Below, piece after piece: positions 54,951 to 64,000 of a stretch of 64,000 nt of DNA. Source of the DNA: Riptortus pedestris (Eukaryota; Arthropoda; Insecta; Hemiptera; Alydidae); contig CM032230.1 in assembly GCA_019009955.1 (NCBI GenBank), positions 11,337,501 to 11,401,500 of the forward strand, read 5' to 3'. Both the position numbers and the translations under genes were made by a program. The notes below the pieces were generated by a model. That model was given only the letters and a program-made list of their open reading frames with translations. It made no database searches and was not told the origin of the DNA. Numbering within the stretch: the stretch's first letter is position 1; each line of letters starts with the position of its first letter.

Positions 54951-55735
54951 TAATATATAAAATTTCTATGTCACAATGTTAGTTAGCGTACTCCTCCGAA
55001 ACGGCTTTACCGATTTTTACCAAATTTTATATGCGTATTCAGTAGGTCTGAGAATCGGCTACTATCTATTTTTCATAGCCCTAAATGATAAGGGTTGTTC
55101 ACTCTTAAGATTTTTTTTTTTAATTTTTGGACGAAATTTTTTGTTTTTATTTTTTTATAATGTGGCATTAAAAAATACATACAACCCTAAATTTTTACTT
55201 TTTTATCACCAACCCCTATTTTTTTTTATAGCCATTTTAGTAATTTAATCATTATCATCCCGCTCGACAACTGATCAATTATAGTGTTTTTAACTGTACT
55301 TCGATTAAAATTTCAATTTGCAATGACAATCAACAAATCCCAAGGCCAAACGATGTCTATTTGTGGCTTAGATTTGAGTACACCATGTTTTTCACACGGG
55401 CAATTGTACGTAGCATGCTCTCGAGTGGGTAAACCATCCAGTTTGTTTGTGCTCGCTAAAGATGGGCTAACAAAAAATATTGTTCACGCTATAGCATTAA
55501 AAGATTGATGTTGTTTGTTAGTGTTACTGTCGTAATTAATATGTGATATGTAATTTTAAGAAATAAACTATAACAACTTATTTATATTCCCTTATGGTTC
55601 ATAGCGCTCCATGCCTATCTCATGCATATACCACTTACACACTTATAATAAGTAAGTTACTTTTTGTCTACACTAGAATTTATCTAGAAACTAGAAATAA
55701 TTTATATGGCAAAACAACGTTTGCCGGTTATCTAG
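54951..55735 (+). mobile_element. Short deleted Helitron with both termini
   Basis: 5' end: TCTAATATATAAAATTTC, then CTCCGAAACGGCTTTACCGA, the arthropod Helitron start pattern. 3' end: hairpin GGCAAAACAACGTTTGCC, GGTTAT, then CTAG (55732-55735) followed by T. About 785 bp. The only coding trace is the helicase end at 55284-55508. Confidence 0.8.
55284..55508 (+). pseudogene. Helitron RepHel helicase C-terminus
   Basis: 75-codon frame with LKFQFAMTINKSQGQTM, LYVACSRVGKPSSLFVLAKD and a stop. KSQGQT and the YVACSRV box are the last motifs of Pif1-family SF1 helicases in Helitrons. The Rep domain and helicase N-terminus are deleted. Confidence 0.88.
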
Positions 55736-55823
55736 TATTAATCTAAGAATTATTTACATGTGTAAATTAGATAAGCCATAGCACGGAAATTCACTAATTG
55801 AAATAAAAAATCAACGATAGAAC

Positions 55824-56148
55824 AGGCGGGAATCGAACTCACCACTCTAGGTTTACTATGTGAGATTAAGGGCAACGCTTTAACTCACATGACGCAAAGA
55901 TGATATCTCATGGAAATATACATTAAATAAAATATCAATCAACGATTAAAATTCTATTAAAGTATGGTAGTTGGTGACACAGAGATCTGCCATAACTCGA
56001 AATACTCTAATTTAATAGTATTTTAATCGTTGATTGATATTTTATTTAATGTATATTTCCGTGAGATATCATCTCTGCGGCATGTGAGTTAAAGCGTTGA
56101 ACTTGATCTCACATAGTAAACCTAGAGTGGTGTGTTCGATTCCCGCCT
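55824..56148. repeat. Inverted repeat with 138-bp arms around a pair of SINE heads
   Basis: Left arm 55824-55961 and right arm 56012-56148 are reverse complements with few mismatches; the spacer is about 50 bp. Each arm holds a SINE head (AGTTAAAGCGTTG and TTCGATTCCCGCC on the right arm; complement on the left) plus about 60 bp of non-SINE sequence (ATCGTTGATTGATATTTTAT). A long hairpin is predicted. Confidence 0.85.
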
Positions 56149-56285
56149 GAATATGAATTTATATAGTGGTGAACTCATTAACTAGTGGCCTTAGCCCCAC
56201 TCTGGCATGAAAAGGGTGGTAATCTGTAGATAGCACTTCCCAATTAGCCTTAGTATCAAATAACACACCATGACAGTACATTATA
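56085..56285 (+). mobile_element. SINE family S, complete-looking copy
   Basis: Its head forms the right arm of the inverted repeat. The body GAATTTATATAGTGGTGAAC and the middle block GGTGGTAATCTGTAGATAG follow, to about 56270. Confidence 0.75.
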
Positions 56286-56379
56286 TCGTTAATATAATAA
56301 ATATCTCTGTGGGGGTTAGGCCTCTTCCAGTTCGGCCGCTTCAGGTTTAGAGTGGTGAGTTTCATTTCCGTTGGGAACC

Positions 56380-56612
56380 TAGTTAGGACAGGTTGTTTAT
56401 AGGCCACCACTCGTTTCTATCCAGGGTGGGACTACGCATTTTAATTCTTAGGAGGAGTTCGCCACTAAATAAATTTCTATTGCCCCCATTTATTTAGTGA
56501 CAAATTCATTAAATAAAGTCCTTAGTCCCACCCTGGTTAGAAACGGGTGGTAACCTGTAGATAGCCAATACCGATTGACAGTGGTAGCAAAAAGTGGACA
56601 TAAATAAATAGC
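56380..56612. mobile_element. Two SINE S tails in inverted orientation
   Basis: 56380-56485 (minus): GGACAGGTTGTTTATAGGCC and CACTAAATAAATTTCTATTG. 56487-56612 (plus): TTTATTTAGTGACAAATTC, GGTAACCTGTAGATAGCC and AAAGTGGACATAAATAAAT. Tail pairs without complete heads. Confidence 0.7.
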
Positions 56613-56875
56613 ATAATTAAATGTCCTCTCGTCCATTCTCTAGTCAAATTCCTTTCTTCGGTGGAAGTATTTAACAGAGATATATTGTATCTAACAAAGG
56701 TCCTCTGGGCCCACCTACGTGGATGATCTACATTTTTTACCTTTTGGTTAACTTCCAACTAAGCCATACGTCTCTTCTTGTATCTCCGAACTCAGTAATT
56801 ATGCGTTAGGGTGGTTTGCAAATTTAGTTTACTAATAAATATGGTTAATAACTCATTAATTATAAACGAATTTAG

Positions 56876-57122
56876 TGTCTCAGGTTAGCAATGTGAATAA
56901 AGGCGTTGATCTTCGTCTTACATGGCTGCTGTTTTTTATTAACGTCCATTGTGTGCTACTATGGCTAATTGAGACGGACTATGTACGGGTTACCACCCAT
57001 TTCTAGCCAGGGTGGGTCTACAAATTTAATGAGTTCGTTACTAAATAAATTCCTATTTCCCAGCCGGGAGCCCATCTCTCCACTCTAGGCTTACCAGCAA
57101 CACCAATGCCTTAACTCTCACA
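56876..57122. mobile_element. SINE S head fragment plus inverted copy
   Basis: 56876-56926 is a plus-oriented head (TCTCAGGTTAGCAATGTGAA). 56935-57122 is a minus-oriented, nearly full copy (ATTAACGTCCATTGTGTGC to TTAACTCTCACAT). Confidence 0.7.
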
Positions 57123-57124
57123 TT

Positions 57125-57318
57125 TAAAAAGAGCCTCGATCTTTCATGGTAAATCTAGTTTGGCGAGTTCGGTTCCCACCTGGGCAATAGGAATTTATTT
57201 ATAGACGAACTCATTAAATAAAATCCTTAGACCCGCTCGGCTAGAAAGGGATGGTATCATAGATAACCTATCCCAATTAGCCATAGTAGCATGAAGTGGA
57301 CGTTAATAAAGTACATAA
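57125..57318 (+). mobile_element. SINE family S, near-complete
   Basis: GAGTTCGGTTCCCACCTGGG (B-box-like), GAATTTATTTATAGACGAAC and tail AGTGGACGTTAATAAAG. Its tail supplies the stop codon of the minus frame 57626-57303. Confidence 0.75.
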
Positions 57319-57626
57319 CAACATGAAATATTTAATTGGGTAAAGTTAGAAGTGACGTCACAAACAACTTCAAAGTTGCATGTTCTATGCACGTAGGAGA
57401 GTTTAAGTAATGTTACTAATTCAATAGGCAGGTTATCAGCTGTTTTCTTGACATATATCAGACTGTTGTTATTATAAATGGGTTTGATTTTGTGTGTAAC
57501 TAGTAGTGTTGATTTAATTTTTATTGAGTGATATTGCATTTGACCGAAGAACTCTGGCTTTATTTGTGCTTTGCCTTTATAATCCTTCAAGTATAGAGCT
57601 AATTTCTTCAAATTAGAGGAACTCAT
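57303..57626 (-). CDS. Hypothetical 107-aa protein or first exon, divergent to ZER1
   Basis: ATG-start frame reading MSSSNLKKLALYLKDYKG, then IKPEFFGQMQYHSIKIK, a region without runs or low complexity, unlike nearby shadows. It lies 180 bp from the ZER1 start on the opposite strand, a divergent-promoter layout. The last codons and TAA fall in the SINE at 57125-57318, so the true 3' end may be a spliced exon or a truncated gene. I do not recognise the family and assign no function. Confidence 0.35.
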   Translation of the reverse strand: MSSSNLKKLALYLKDYKGKAQIKPEFFGQMQYHSIKIKSTLLVTHKIKPIYNNNSLIYVKKTADNLPIELVTLLKLSYVHRTCNFEVVCDVTSNFTQLNISCCYVLY

Positions 57627-57805
57627 TCTGATTTTACGTCGGATATTAACTAGAAAAGAGAGAGTTGAGATGACTGTAAATTATCTAAGGGATTGATTTG
57701 AACTTACATTAATATATTAGAGCCTGTGAGAAGTGAAACTATGTCTGTCTATTTATAATTAGAATTCGGGGGCGCCCCTTTTGCCCTTACTATTAGTCTC
57801 GCAGA

Positions 57806-58569
57806 ATGTTTGCAATTGTTTCATCAAGTCATGTAAATGAACCAGAGACACTTTTAAATCAATGTTTCAAATTTGTAGTCAGAAATTTAGACATTGTATT
57901 CTACCAAGACCCTGCAACAGGAGGATATGAACTCCTTCCAGGGCAGGCTCTTCCAAGGGAGATATGCGAGACTCTAATAAAAGAATACCAATTGAATGGG
58001 TTTCAAATCAATGACAGATTTATAAGGCTCTTCAAAAATGTGAACAACACTAGCCTTCGGCATGTAAGAATAAGGAATTCCGCTATTACTGATGATGGTT
58101 TCAAAACAATTTTGAAGCATCATCTTGTCGAGCTGGACATATCGAAATGTCAAATGATTACTGATCAATCTTTGCATGTTCTCAATGAGTACAGTGATAG
58201 GCTCGTGTCACTGGTCGTAGGTGCTGGAGTCCAGCTATTGCCCGAAACCCTATTCTACACTGTCACCAATCAGAGCTGGTCTAATCAGACGACAACGCCC
58301 CAGTCTTATGAAGATCGGGGTTACATACTCAGAGCTCCAAATCTCCGACGACTTACTGTTAGAAATATCTATATTCACAGAGAAAAGAAATACTTTCCAC
58401 TTCTATTGAATTCTTTCCCAAATCTAACTGCTCTCGACCTCTCTGGTTGTAGTGATGTTGAGAATATGGACTATATTACTAAACTGACACAACTCACCTC
58501 TCTCACTCTTCATAACGTTTTTAAAATTCAGGATTCTCTACCTTATATATGCCAGCTGAAAAACCTTGT
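57806..58569 (+). CDS. ZER1: ZER1 exon with start codon: VHL-box region and first LRRs
   Basis: 254 full codons, no stop, donor GTAAGT at 58570 (phase 2). LRR-type Leu/Ile spacing throughout the second half. Confidence 0.93.
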
Positions 58570-61500
58570 GTAAGTACTCAATTTCATTTTGGTTTTTAAT
58601 ATGTGTCTTATACAATCTTAGTGATTAGGAAGATTTGACGGTGGACACTGGTAAAACAAAGATAATGGAAGACAATGAATGGAGCCTAATTCATCCATCT
58701 AGATAAAGGCTTTGAGATGAACTATTCATTGAATGTTGTTATTCGAAATATTGTTGATGACTGAATTATCAAATACACAATTTAACTTTACTCATGCAAG
58801 GAAAGCTTCCACTAATAAGGAAACTTTATATACTTAATCCATGCAAATACTAAATAAACATTCTTCTCATAGTGATTCTATCGAAAGCAAATTGCCTTTT
58901 TTTTTAAATTTTATTATCAATAGGTTAGTTAGCTGCTGGTCATTAAATGGTGCATAGGATAGTAAGATATTGGCTACAACTACTCAATTGATCAAAAAGA
59001 TGAGTATATTTAGGATAGCGACATTTCGGATGCCATTGATAGATATCCTTCTTGAAAGCAGGAATAATGGACAAAATATCTATACAACTTTTGTGGAAAT
59101 AATACGGTATCTGTTAACTTATTTCCAATGTGAGAATGAACAAATGAAGGACAAAGACAACATTTAAAAACAAGTTTTGCTTGGAACAATAACAACAACA
59201 AATTGAATGAAAGGGAAATGAATACAATAAGATAAGACAATAGATAGGAATTACAAGATAATAAAATACAATTATCAAAGTGTTCAAATTTATCCTTGTC
59301 CAACATTTGATCATTCATAATTACATGGAAATAAGTTAACAGATATCACATTATTAATAGTTTTATTCAGAGTTTGTTCATTACTGTTACTCTGGAAATG
59401 GAAACCAAAAGTACCCTAACTGTCAATGACCCAAAATATATCTTCTCCTCTTTTTGACCATTTGAGTACTTCTTGTAGTCAATACCCGACTAACCTATAC
59501 ACCAATTGTCATTTTATTATTAACATTTACCTTGTGTTATTATGGCTGATTGGGGATGGATATCTTCAGGATACCACCCATTTCTAGCCAAGGTGGGGCT
59601 AAGGATTTTATATAATGAGTTCGACACTAAATGAGTGCAGGCAGAAATTGAACCCACCACTATAGGTTTACCATTTGTTAAGACCAACTCCTTAATCCTG
59701 AGCTTCTAAACACCATTTAATCGTTATTGTAAAATAAATTAGTTCTATGAATGCTTTGATTGGAAATAAAAGAGAAAATATATACTTTACTCTGAATTAA
59801 CTGTGATTGGGTAGATACATTTTTGTCAATGTGTAATATCATTTTCTTAATCAAAAGATGGCCAGAAAGGTAAAAGATCATCACAATTATTTAATCATTT
59901 ATTTATTTTTTGTCTTATTAATGTCACATCAAGGTTATATTTTCCAAAATTATTGTAATACCAAAAATGTTATACTGGTTAGTACCAGTACCTTCTGCAC
60001 AGGTAGCCAGGTGCTTACTGTATTAAAAATGATACAGTGAGGGTGGTTGTCTGGTGAAATTAAATGAGTAAAAATGAGTTTCTATAAATATTATTCATTG
60101 TTGATTGAGATAACCAAAAACGTGATTAGATAATATCAACTTGATATTTTTCACAGAAGTGATGAAAGTCATGTTTTCAAGTTAAGCCAATATTTCAGAA
60201 AATATATATTCTTTCTCAAGGCATTCAAAACACAAGTACAATTTTATAGATTACTAGCTCAGATACCCGGCTTCGCCCGGGAATCCATTTGATGCTGGAT
60301 GGTAATGGTATTTTTTTGGCAAGGCTTTACTTTGCACACTCTTTTGACATTTACCCATCCCAGTGTTTAGGGTTTATACCCGTTGTTGGCATTTGTTAAT
60401 AATAAAATTAATTTTTTATGTAAAACTTCACTGTCCTCCACATTGTCATATTTCCCGTCTCCTGTGCATTATGCATAGATTTCAGTTATTAAAGACAAAA
60501 TATGAACGTAGATTTGAATTAATTTTTCCAGGTGAGGTACCTGATTGTTCAAATTTGAATGAATTGTTGAGCATATCAATATTTCTACGCAAATTACTTG
60601 CTCCACACATTGTTCCTGGAGAAATGTATAAAACAAAAGTTAAACTAAATAACAAAGTAAACAACTTTGGTGATGTGCATGTTTGTCAAAAAACAAATAG
60701 ACAATGAAATATCGCGAATTATATATTATATATAATATTATTATAACCCCACTCCCGTTCTAACCTAAACATTTTAATATAGCTTATAATCATGAAAGAA
60801 TTAATGCTAATTGACATACCGAGTTTTGTTAAGTGAACCGATTCAATCGTTAGGGTCCAATAAAATAGTTGACTCCCGCTTTAGTTTATAGTGTATATCT
60901 TGTTTATACTTTGTTAAAAGACAAAAATTAATATCACAAAAGTTACTCTAAATAAAAAAAATAAACAACTTTTGTTATGAACATATTTTCCGAAAAACGA
61001 ATAGAAAACGAAATACCGCTATTTTAAATTCAGGCCTCCCTTAAACCCCCACTCCTGCCCGTCCCTAGAAATGTTGGTATGACTTATAATGAAAGCGTTA
61101 GTGCTAATACACGAGTTATATTTATTTCGGTTGGGTCTTTTGTCCCAAATAAAATTGTTCACTTCCGCTATAGGTTTTAGTGTATATCTCGTTTGTAATT
61201 CGGTATACGAAAAAAATGTATATAGCAAAAGTTACTCTAAATAACAAAATAAACATTTTTTGTTATGTTCCTATTTGCCGAAAAACCAATAGAAAACGAA
61301 ATGTCGTTATTTTTAATTTCAGGCTTCCCTTATAACCCCCACTCCTGCTCGTCTCAGAGGATATTAATATTGCCTAAAGTCTAAGTTGTGTTAGGAGTAA
61401 TATACATACCACGTTTCATAGAATTCGGTTCAGCCGTTTATGCGTGAAAAAGCTAACAATCAAAACAAACATACACGAAAGAAAAAAAATGCAGTTATGG

Positions 61501-61591
61501 TGTCTATGACATGTGAAACGAATAAGTATTGTGAAATTTCGAGAAAAAATTCAATTTAACGACAGAGGTTATATATATATTATATTATTAG

Positions 61592-61654
<63 letters not shown>

Positions 61655-63737
61655 ATAGATTAACAGGGCTTGGAACATTTGCTCAATGACTGTAAAAAAA
61701 GTATGCTGAACAATTGTATAATTGTATGAACAAATTTAAAATTGACTATTGTTTATTTAATTCATCATTCTAACCTATATATTTTTTCTTTTATAAGTAG
61801 TTTTATGTTATAAAGCATTTTTTGTAATTTGCCAGTTACGATTGGAGTGACTTATTTATAAAAATTCTGTCTCTCATTCAATACTGAAATTAACACTCTA
61901 CTTGATTCTAGCCATCTTGACATCTCTCAATCATCTGAGAAAATGGGTTTGTACCAGAAGGAAAATGAAGCCCTAGAGTACATAGTAACAAACCTTCCTA
62001 AGCTTGAGTCACTAGACATATCTGGAACCAACTTAGCTGGCACAGGTAATTATAAGCTTCCTTCTTATTTGTAAAGTTCATTAATATTTTATACTGACAG
62101 GTATTTAATTAAAACCGTATTGATATCGCTCACGTACAAGGATATTGAGAGGAGTGGCAATGAAAAGCTGTCTGTTTCTAAATAAGACCATCACACAGAT
62201 GCTGCGTAATCTAAGCCGATTTTTGACACTGCTCTTCTTACCATCTATTATCTATTTCTTCTGAAGTAAGAAGTTCATGTAAAGTATTGAAATGTTTGTT
62301 AGGCCTGAGATGTTTAGTAACTGACTGTGAAGATGGGATGAGTAGAAGAGGGGGTTTACAAAAGGCTGAAACCAAAAAAATATAAATTAATCCGTTAATA
62401 TTTGAGTAAGTGAAACATGCATGAAACAATATTTGTAGAAAATTAAAATTCTAACTATATTGGTTATATAAAAGGTTTTGATCCAATTAATAGTAAACGA
62501 TATATTTTCAATTTTCAATTATTCCTCCTCTAAACCCCTCTCCTAGGCTACCTGTTACAATCTTAGTTTTTCATTCATCAGTTAAATATCAAGTGTGATA
62601 TTTATTTTACAATATTTGGTATTTAAGCATAGAGTAAAGTAGTTCATAATAGCAGCTTATTGTTACTATGGCATAAGTAAGAGTGATGGTTTACTGAAGG
62701 CTCAAAACAAAAAAAATGCAAATATCTAGGTTATTATTCAAGATAGAAAAATGTGTACAACAACATTTATTGGAAATTTAATTGGCATTAAGATTAGTTC
62801 TATTCAATTTTTGGTCTGACTTTTAATGACAGAGATAGTTCAAATTGACTCAATATACTTCCTCCTCTAAACCCCCTCCCATTGGTCCGATTTCAGCTAT
62901 TATTAACAAACTTAATCTTAAGTTTTGCCTAAAACTTTTGGTAACCTTTAAGAGAAATTTGCTAAATGTCTGCCAAAAGTTCCTTCAAATAATCATGAAA
63001 CATAGTAAATGTGTGCCAAAAACAAGATAAATTTGGTGCCTGTATATTTATCTGTCTATAGATTGTTTCTCTGTTGGCTCTCTGGTTGCTGTAAATATTG
63101 ATATATTGAAACTAAACTTCACATTAAATCTTTTAACCAGTAAAGAAAGATTCAGTTCATTAATGGTTAGGATCACCAAAGAGGAATGAATTCAAAGATT
63201 CAAATTATCAAAAAATATTTATATATTTTTTTAAATTTATTTAAATGAGTTCCACAAGGTCAGCGATTTACTCATAATTCAAATGTACTCAAAGAAGCGA
63301 AAAGCCCCCCCAAAAAAAAAAAAGAAACAGAAAAAGAGTGAACGGAAAGAATGGCATACGGTGGTTTTTGAAACGGTTTATTGGCATACGAGTCTTATAA
63401 GTAGCAAATGATATTGTATATGGAAACATCAGGGTGATGAAAATAATATAAATGAAGATGTAAGTGTAGAAGGGGAGAAAAGAATGTGATGTAATCGTCA
63501 ACTTTATTTCTATGTAATTGTTTCATATGACACCTTATGGCAGTTTTTTTTTTTTTATTTAACCAGCTGTTACTTTTAATTTCAGGTGTTGCACACAAAG
63601 AACTAAAAGGTGGTAGGACTGTTGTTGGGACTGACATCCCTGGATTAGCCTCCCGCGTCAACAGGCCACTCGAGTTTCTAGGCCTTTATGGAACTACTCA
63701 TGCTGCCTGTCGACGCCATGATATTCCTGCAAAAAGG
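57806..63737 (+). CDS. ZER1: ZER1 (ZYG11/ZER1 family), 3' partial
   Basis: Exons 57806-58569, 61912-62045, 63586-63737; GT-AG joins in frame, 350 codons to the last donor (GTAATA at 63738). The start has PETLLNQCFKFVVRNLDIVF, the family N-terminus (VHL-box region used for Cullin-2 binding), and then LALPREICETLIKEYQ-like sequence (QALPREICETLIKEY). Leucine-rich repeats follow: LVELDISKCQMITDQ, LRRLTVRNIYI, LTALDLSGCSDVENMDY, LTSLTLHNV, LESLDISGTNLAGTGVAH. ZER1 is a substrate receptor of CUL2-RING E3 ligases recognising N-terminal glycine degrons through its C-terminal ARM-like repeats, which lie beyond the right edge. ATG 57806 is preceded by CTCGCAG, so a noncoding first exon could be spliced at 57804. 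Confidence 0.93.
59512..59715 (-). mobile_element. SINE family S, copy
   Basis: Minus-oriented: TTAACATTTACCTTGTG tail, ATACCACCCATTTCTAGCC, GAAATTGAACCCACC (B-box complement), and a degraded head. Confidence 0.72.
60254..61575 (-). mobile_element. Family B Helitron-like element
   Basis: 3' end at 60254: CTAG, CTCAGAT, hairpin block ACCCGGCTTCGCCCGGG. It carries three repeated CCCCCACTCC-type modules, like 25496-26763 in mirror orientation, and ends in AGAGGTTATATATA beside (AT)n 61595-61651. About 1.3 kb. Confidence 0.78.
61595..61651 (+). repeat. AT microsatellite
   Basis: (AT)n abutting the 5' end of family B. Confidence 0.92.
61912..62045 (+). CDS. ZER1: ZER1 exon: LRR segment
   Basis: Acceptor GATTCTAG, codon GT|C. 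Encodes HLDISQSSEKMG, YIVTNLPKLESLDISGTN and LAGT; donor GTAATT, phase 1. Confidence 0.92.
62150..62900 (+). mobile_element. Family A pieces, old and diverged
   Basis: CACACAGATGCTGCGTAATC, two successive C-rich blocks (CCTCCTCTAAACCCC twice, at 62520 and 62864) with GATTTCAGC, and GCAAATATCTAGG. Two overlapping old copies, both without the terminal hairpin. Confidence 0.55.
63586..63737 (+). CDS. ZER1: ZER1 exon: last LRR and linker
   Basis: Acceptor AATTTCAG, codon G|GT. Encodes VAHKELKGGRTV, IPGLASRVNRPLEFLGLYG and RRHDIPAKR; donor GTAATA. The gene continues past the window. Confidence 0.92.
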
Positions 63738-64000
63738 GTAATATACATACACACACCGTGTTTACTTTCCTAATTTAGGCACTTTTTCTTTCAGTTTTTA
63801 ATCCTAAAGAACATTATGCCTAAGTTTTGATTTAACCAATTGTATTGTATAAGGTCAACAAAAAAAGAATAACTTCAAAATGATTATTCAAATCAGTTTT
63901 ATTTCCCACCTAACTTTATGTCCACACGACACCTTTGATGAACACTCCTGGCATTGACAGGTGTCACCTTTGTTGTGCTCTAGCTATATGTTATTCCAAA

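Larger units (their letters stand above)
58570..61911 (+). other. ZER1 intron 1
   Basis: 3.3 kb. It holds a SINE S copy at 59512-59715 and the family B element at 60254-61575 with its AT microsatellite; the rest shows nothing recognisable. Confidence 0.65.

Overview
This is AT-rich animal nuclear DNA. The evidence is four spliced protein-coding genes with GT-AG introns, no operons, many simple repeats, and a dense load of eukaryotic transposable elements (Helitron/Helentron-like, mariner, Ty3/gypsy, LINE fragments, tRNA-derived SINEs). Gene content and transposon types point to an arthropod, probably an insect. The species cannot be fixed by eye.

Layout. (1) 1-20439, plus strand: a BTBD8/APache-like gene. 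Its left end lies outside the window. Ten exons join in frame from a 2.1-kb serine-rich exon through a BTB/POZ domain and BACK-like region to a basic, disordered C-terminus. (2) 20440-34160: 3'UTR or intergenic DNA, then a nested transposon block: a Helitron-like element (family B), an internally deleted Ty3/gypsy copy, two copies of a second Helitron-like family (family A), and a deleted mariner inserted in the central microsatellite of one of them. (3) 34375-49062, plus strand: a complete eight-exon gene of the SAPCD2 (suppressor APC domain) family, 419 aa. Its introns hold a 32-bp minisatellite, a 1.2-kb fold-back element with tRNA-like arms, and more family A and B copies. (4) 51479-53355, minus strand: a complete two-exon DHHC palmitoyltransferase of ZDHHC24 type, 280 aa. 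(5) 53.5-57.3 kb: a cluster of tRNA-derived SINEs, with one clean 13-bp target-site duplication, a 138-bp-arm inverted repeat, and a short deleted Helitron that keeps both termini and the end of its Pif1-like helicase. (6) 57806-right edge, plus strand: the first 350 codons of ZER1, the leucine-rich-repeat substrate receptor of a Cullin-2 ubiquitin ligase.

The four host genes are unrelated housekeeping or cell-biology genes (endocytosis, spindle or polarity, membrane-protein lipidation, protein turnover); nothing suggests joint regulation. The most distinctive content is the repeat landscape. Two Helitron-like families (A and B) occur about 20 times. Family A shows subterminal inverted repeats, a perfect 20-bp palindrome just before a CTAA end, a central microsatellite, and head-to-tail tandem copies; this resembles Helentron-associated (HINE/DINE-1-like) elements.
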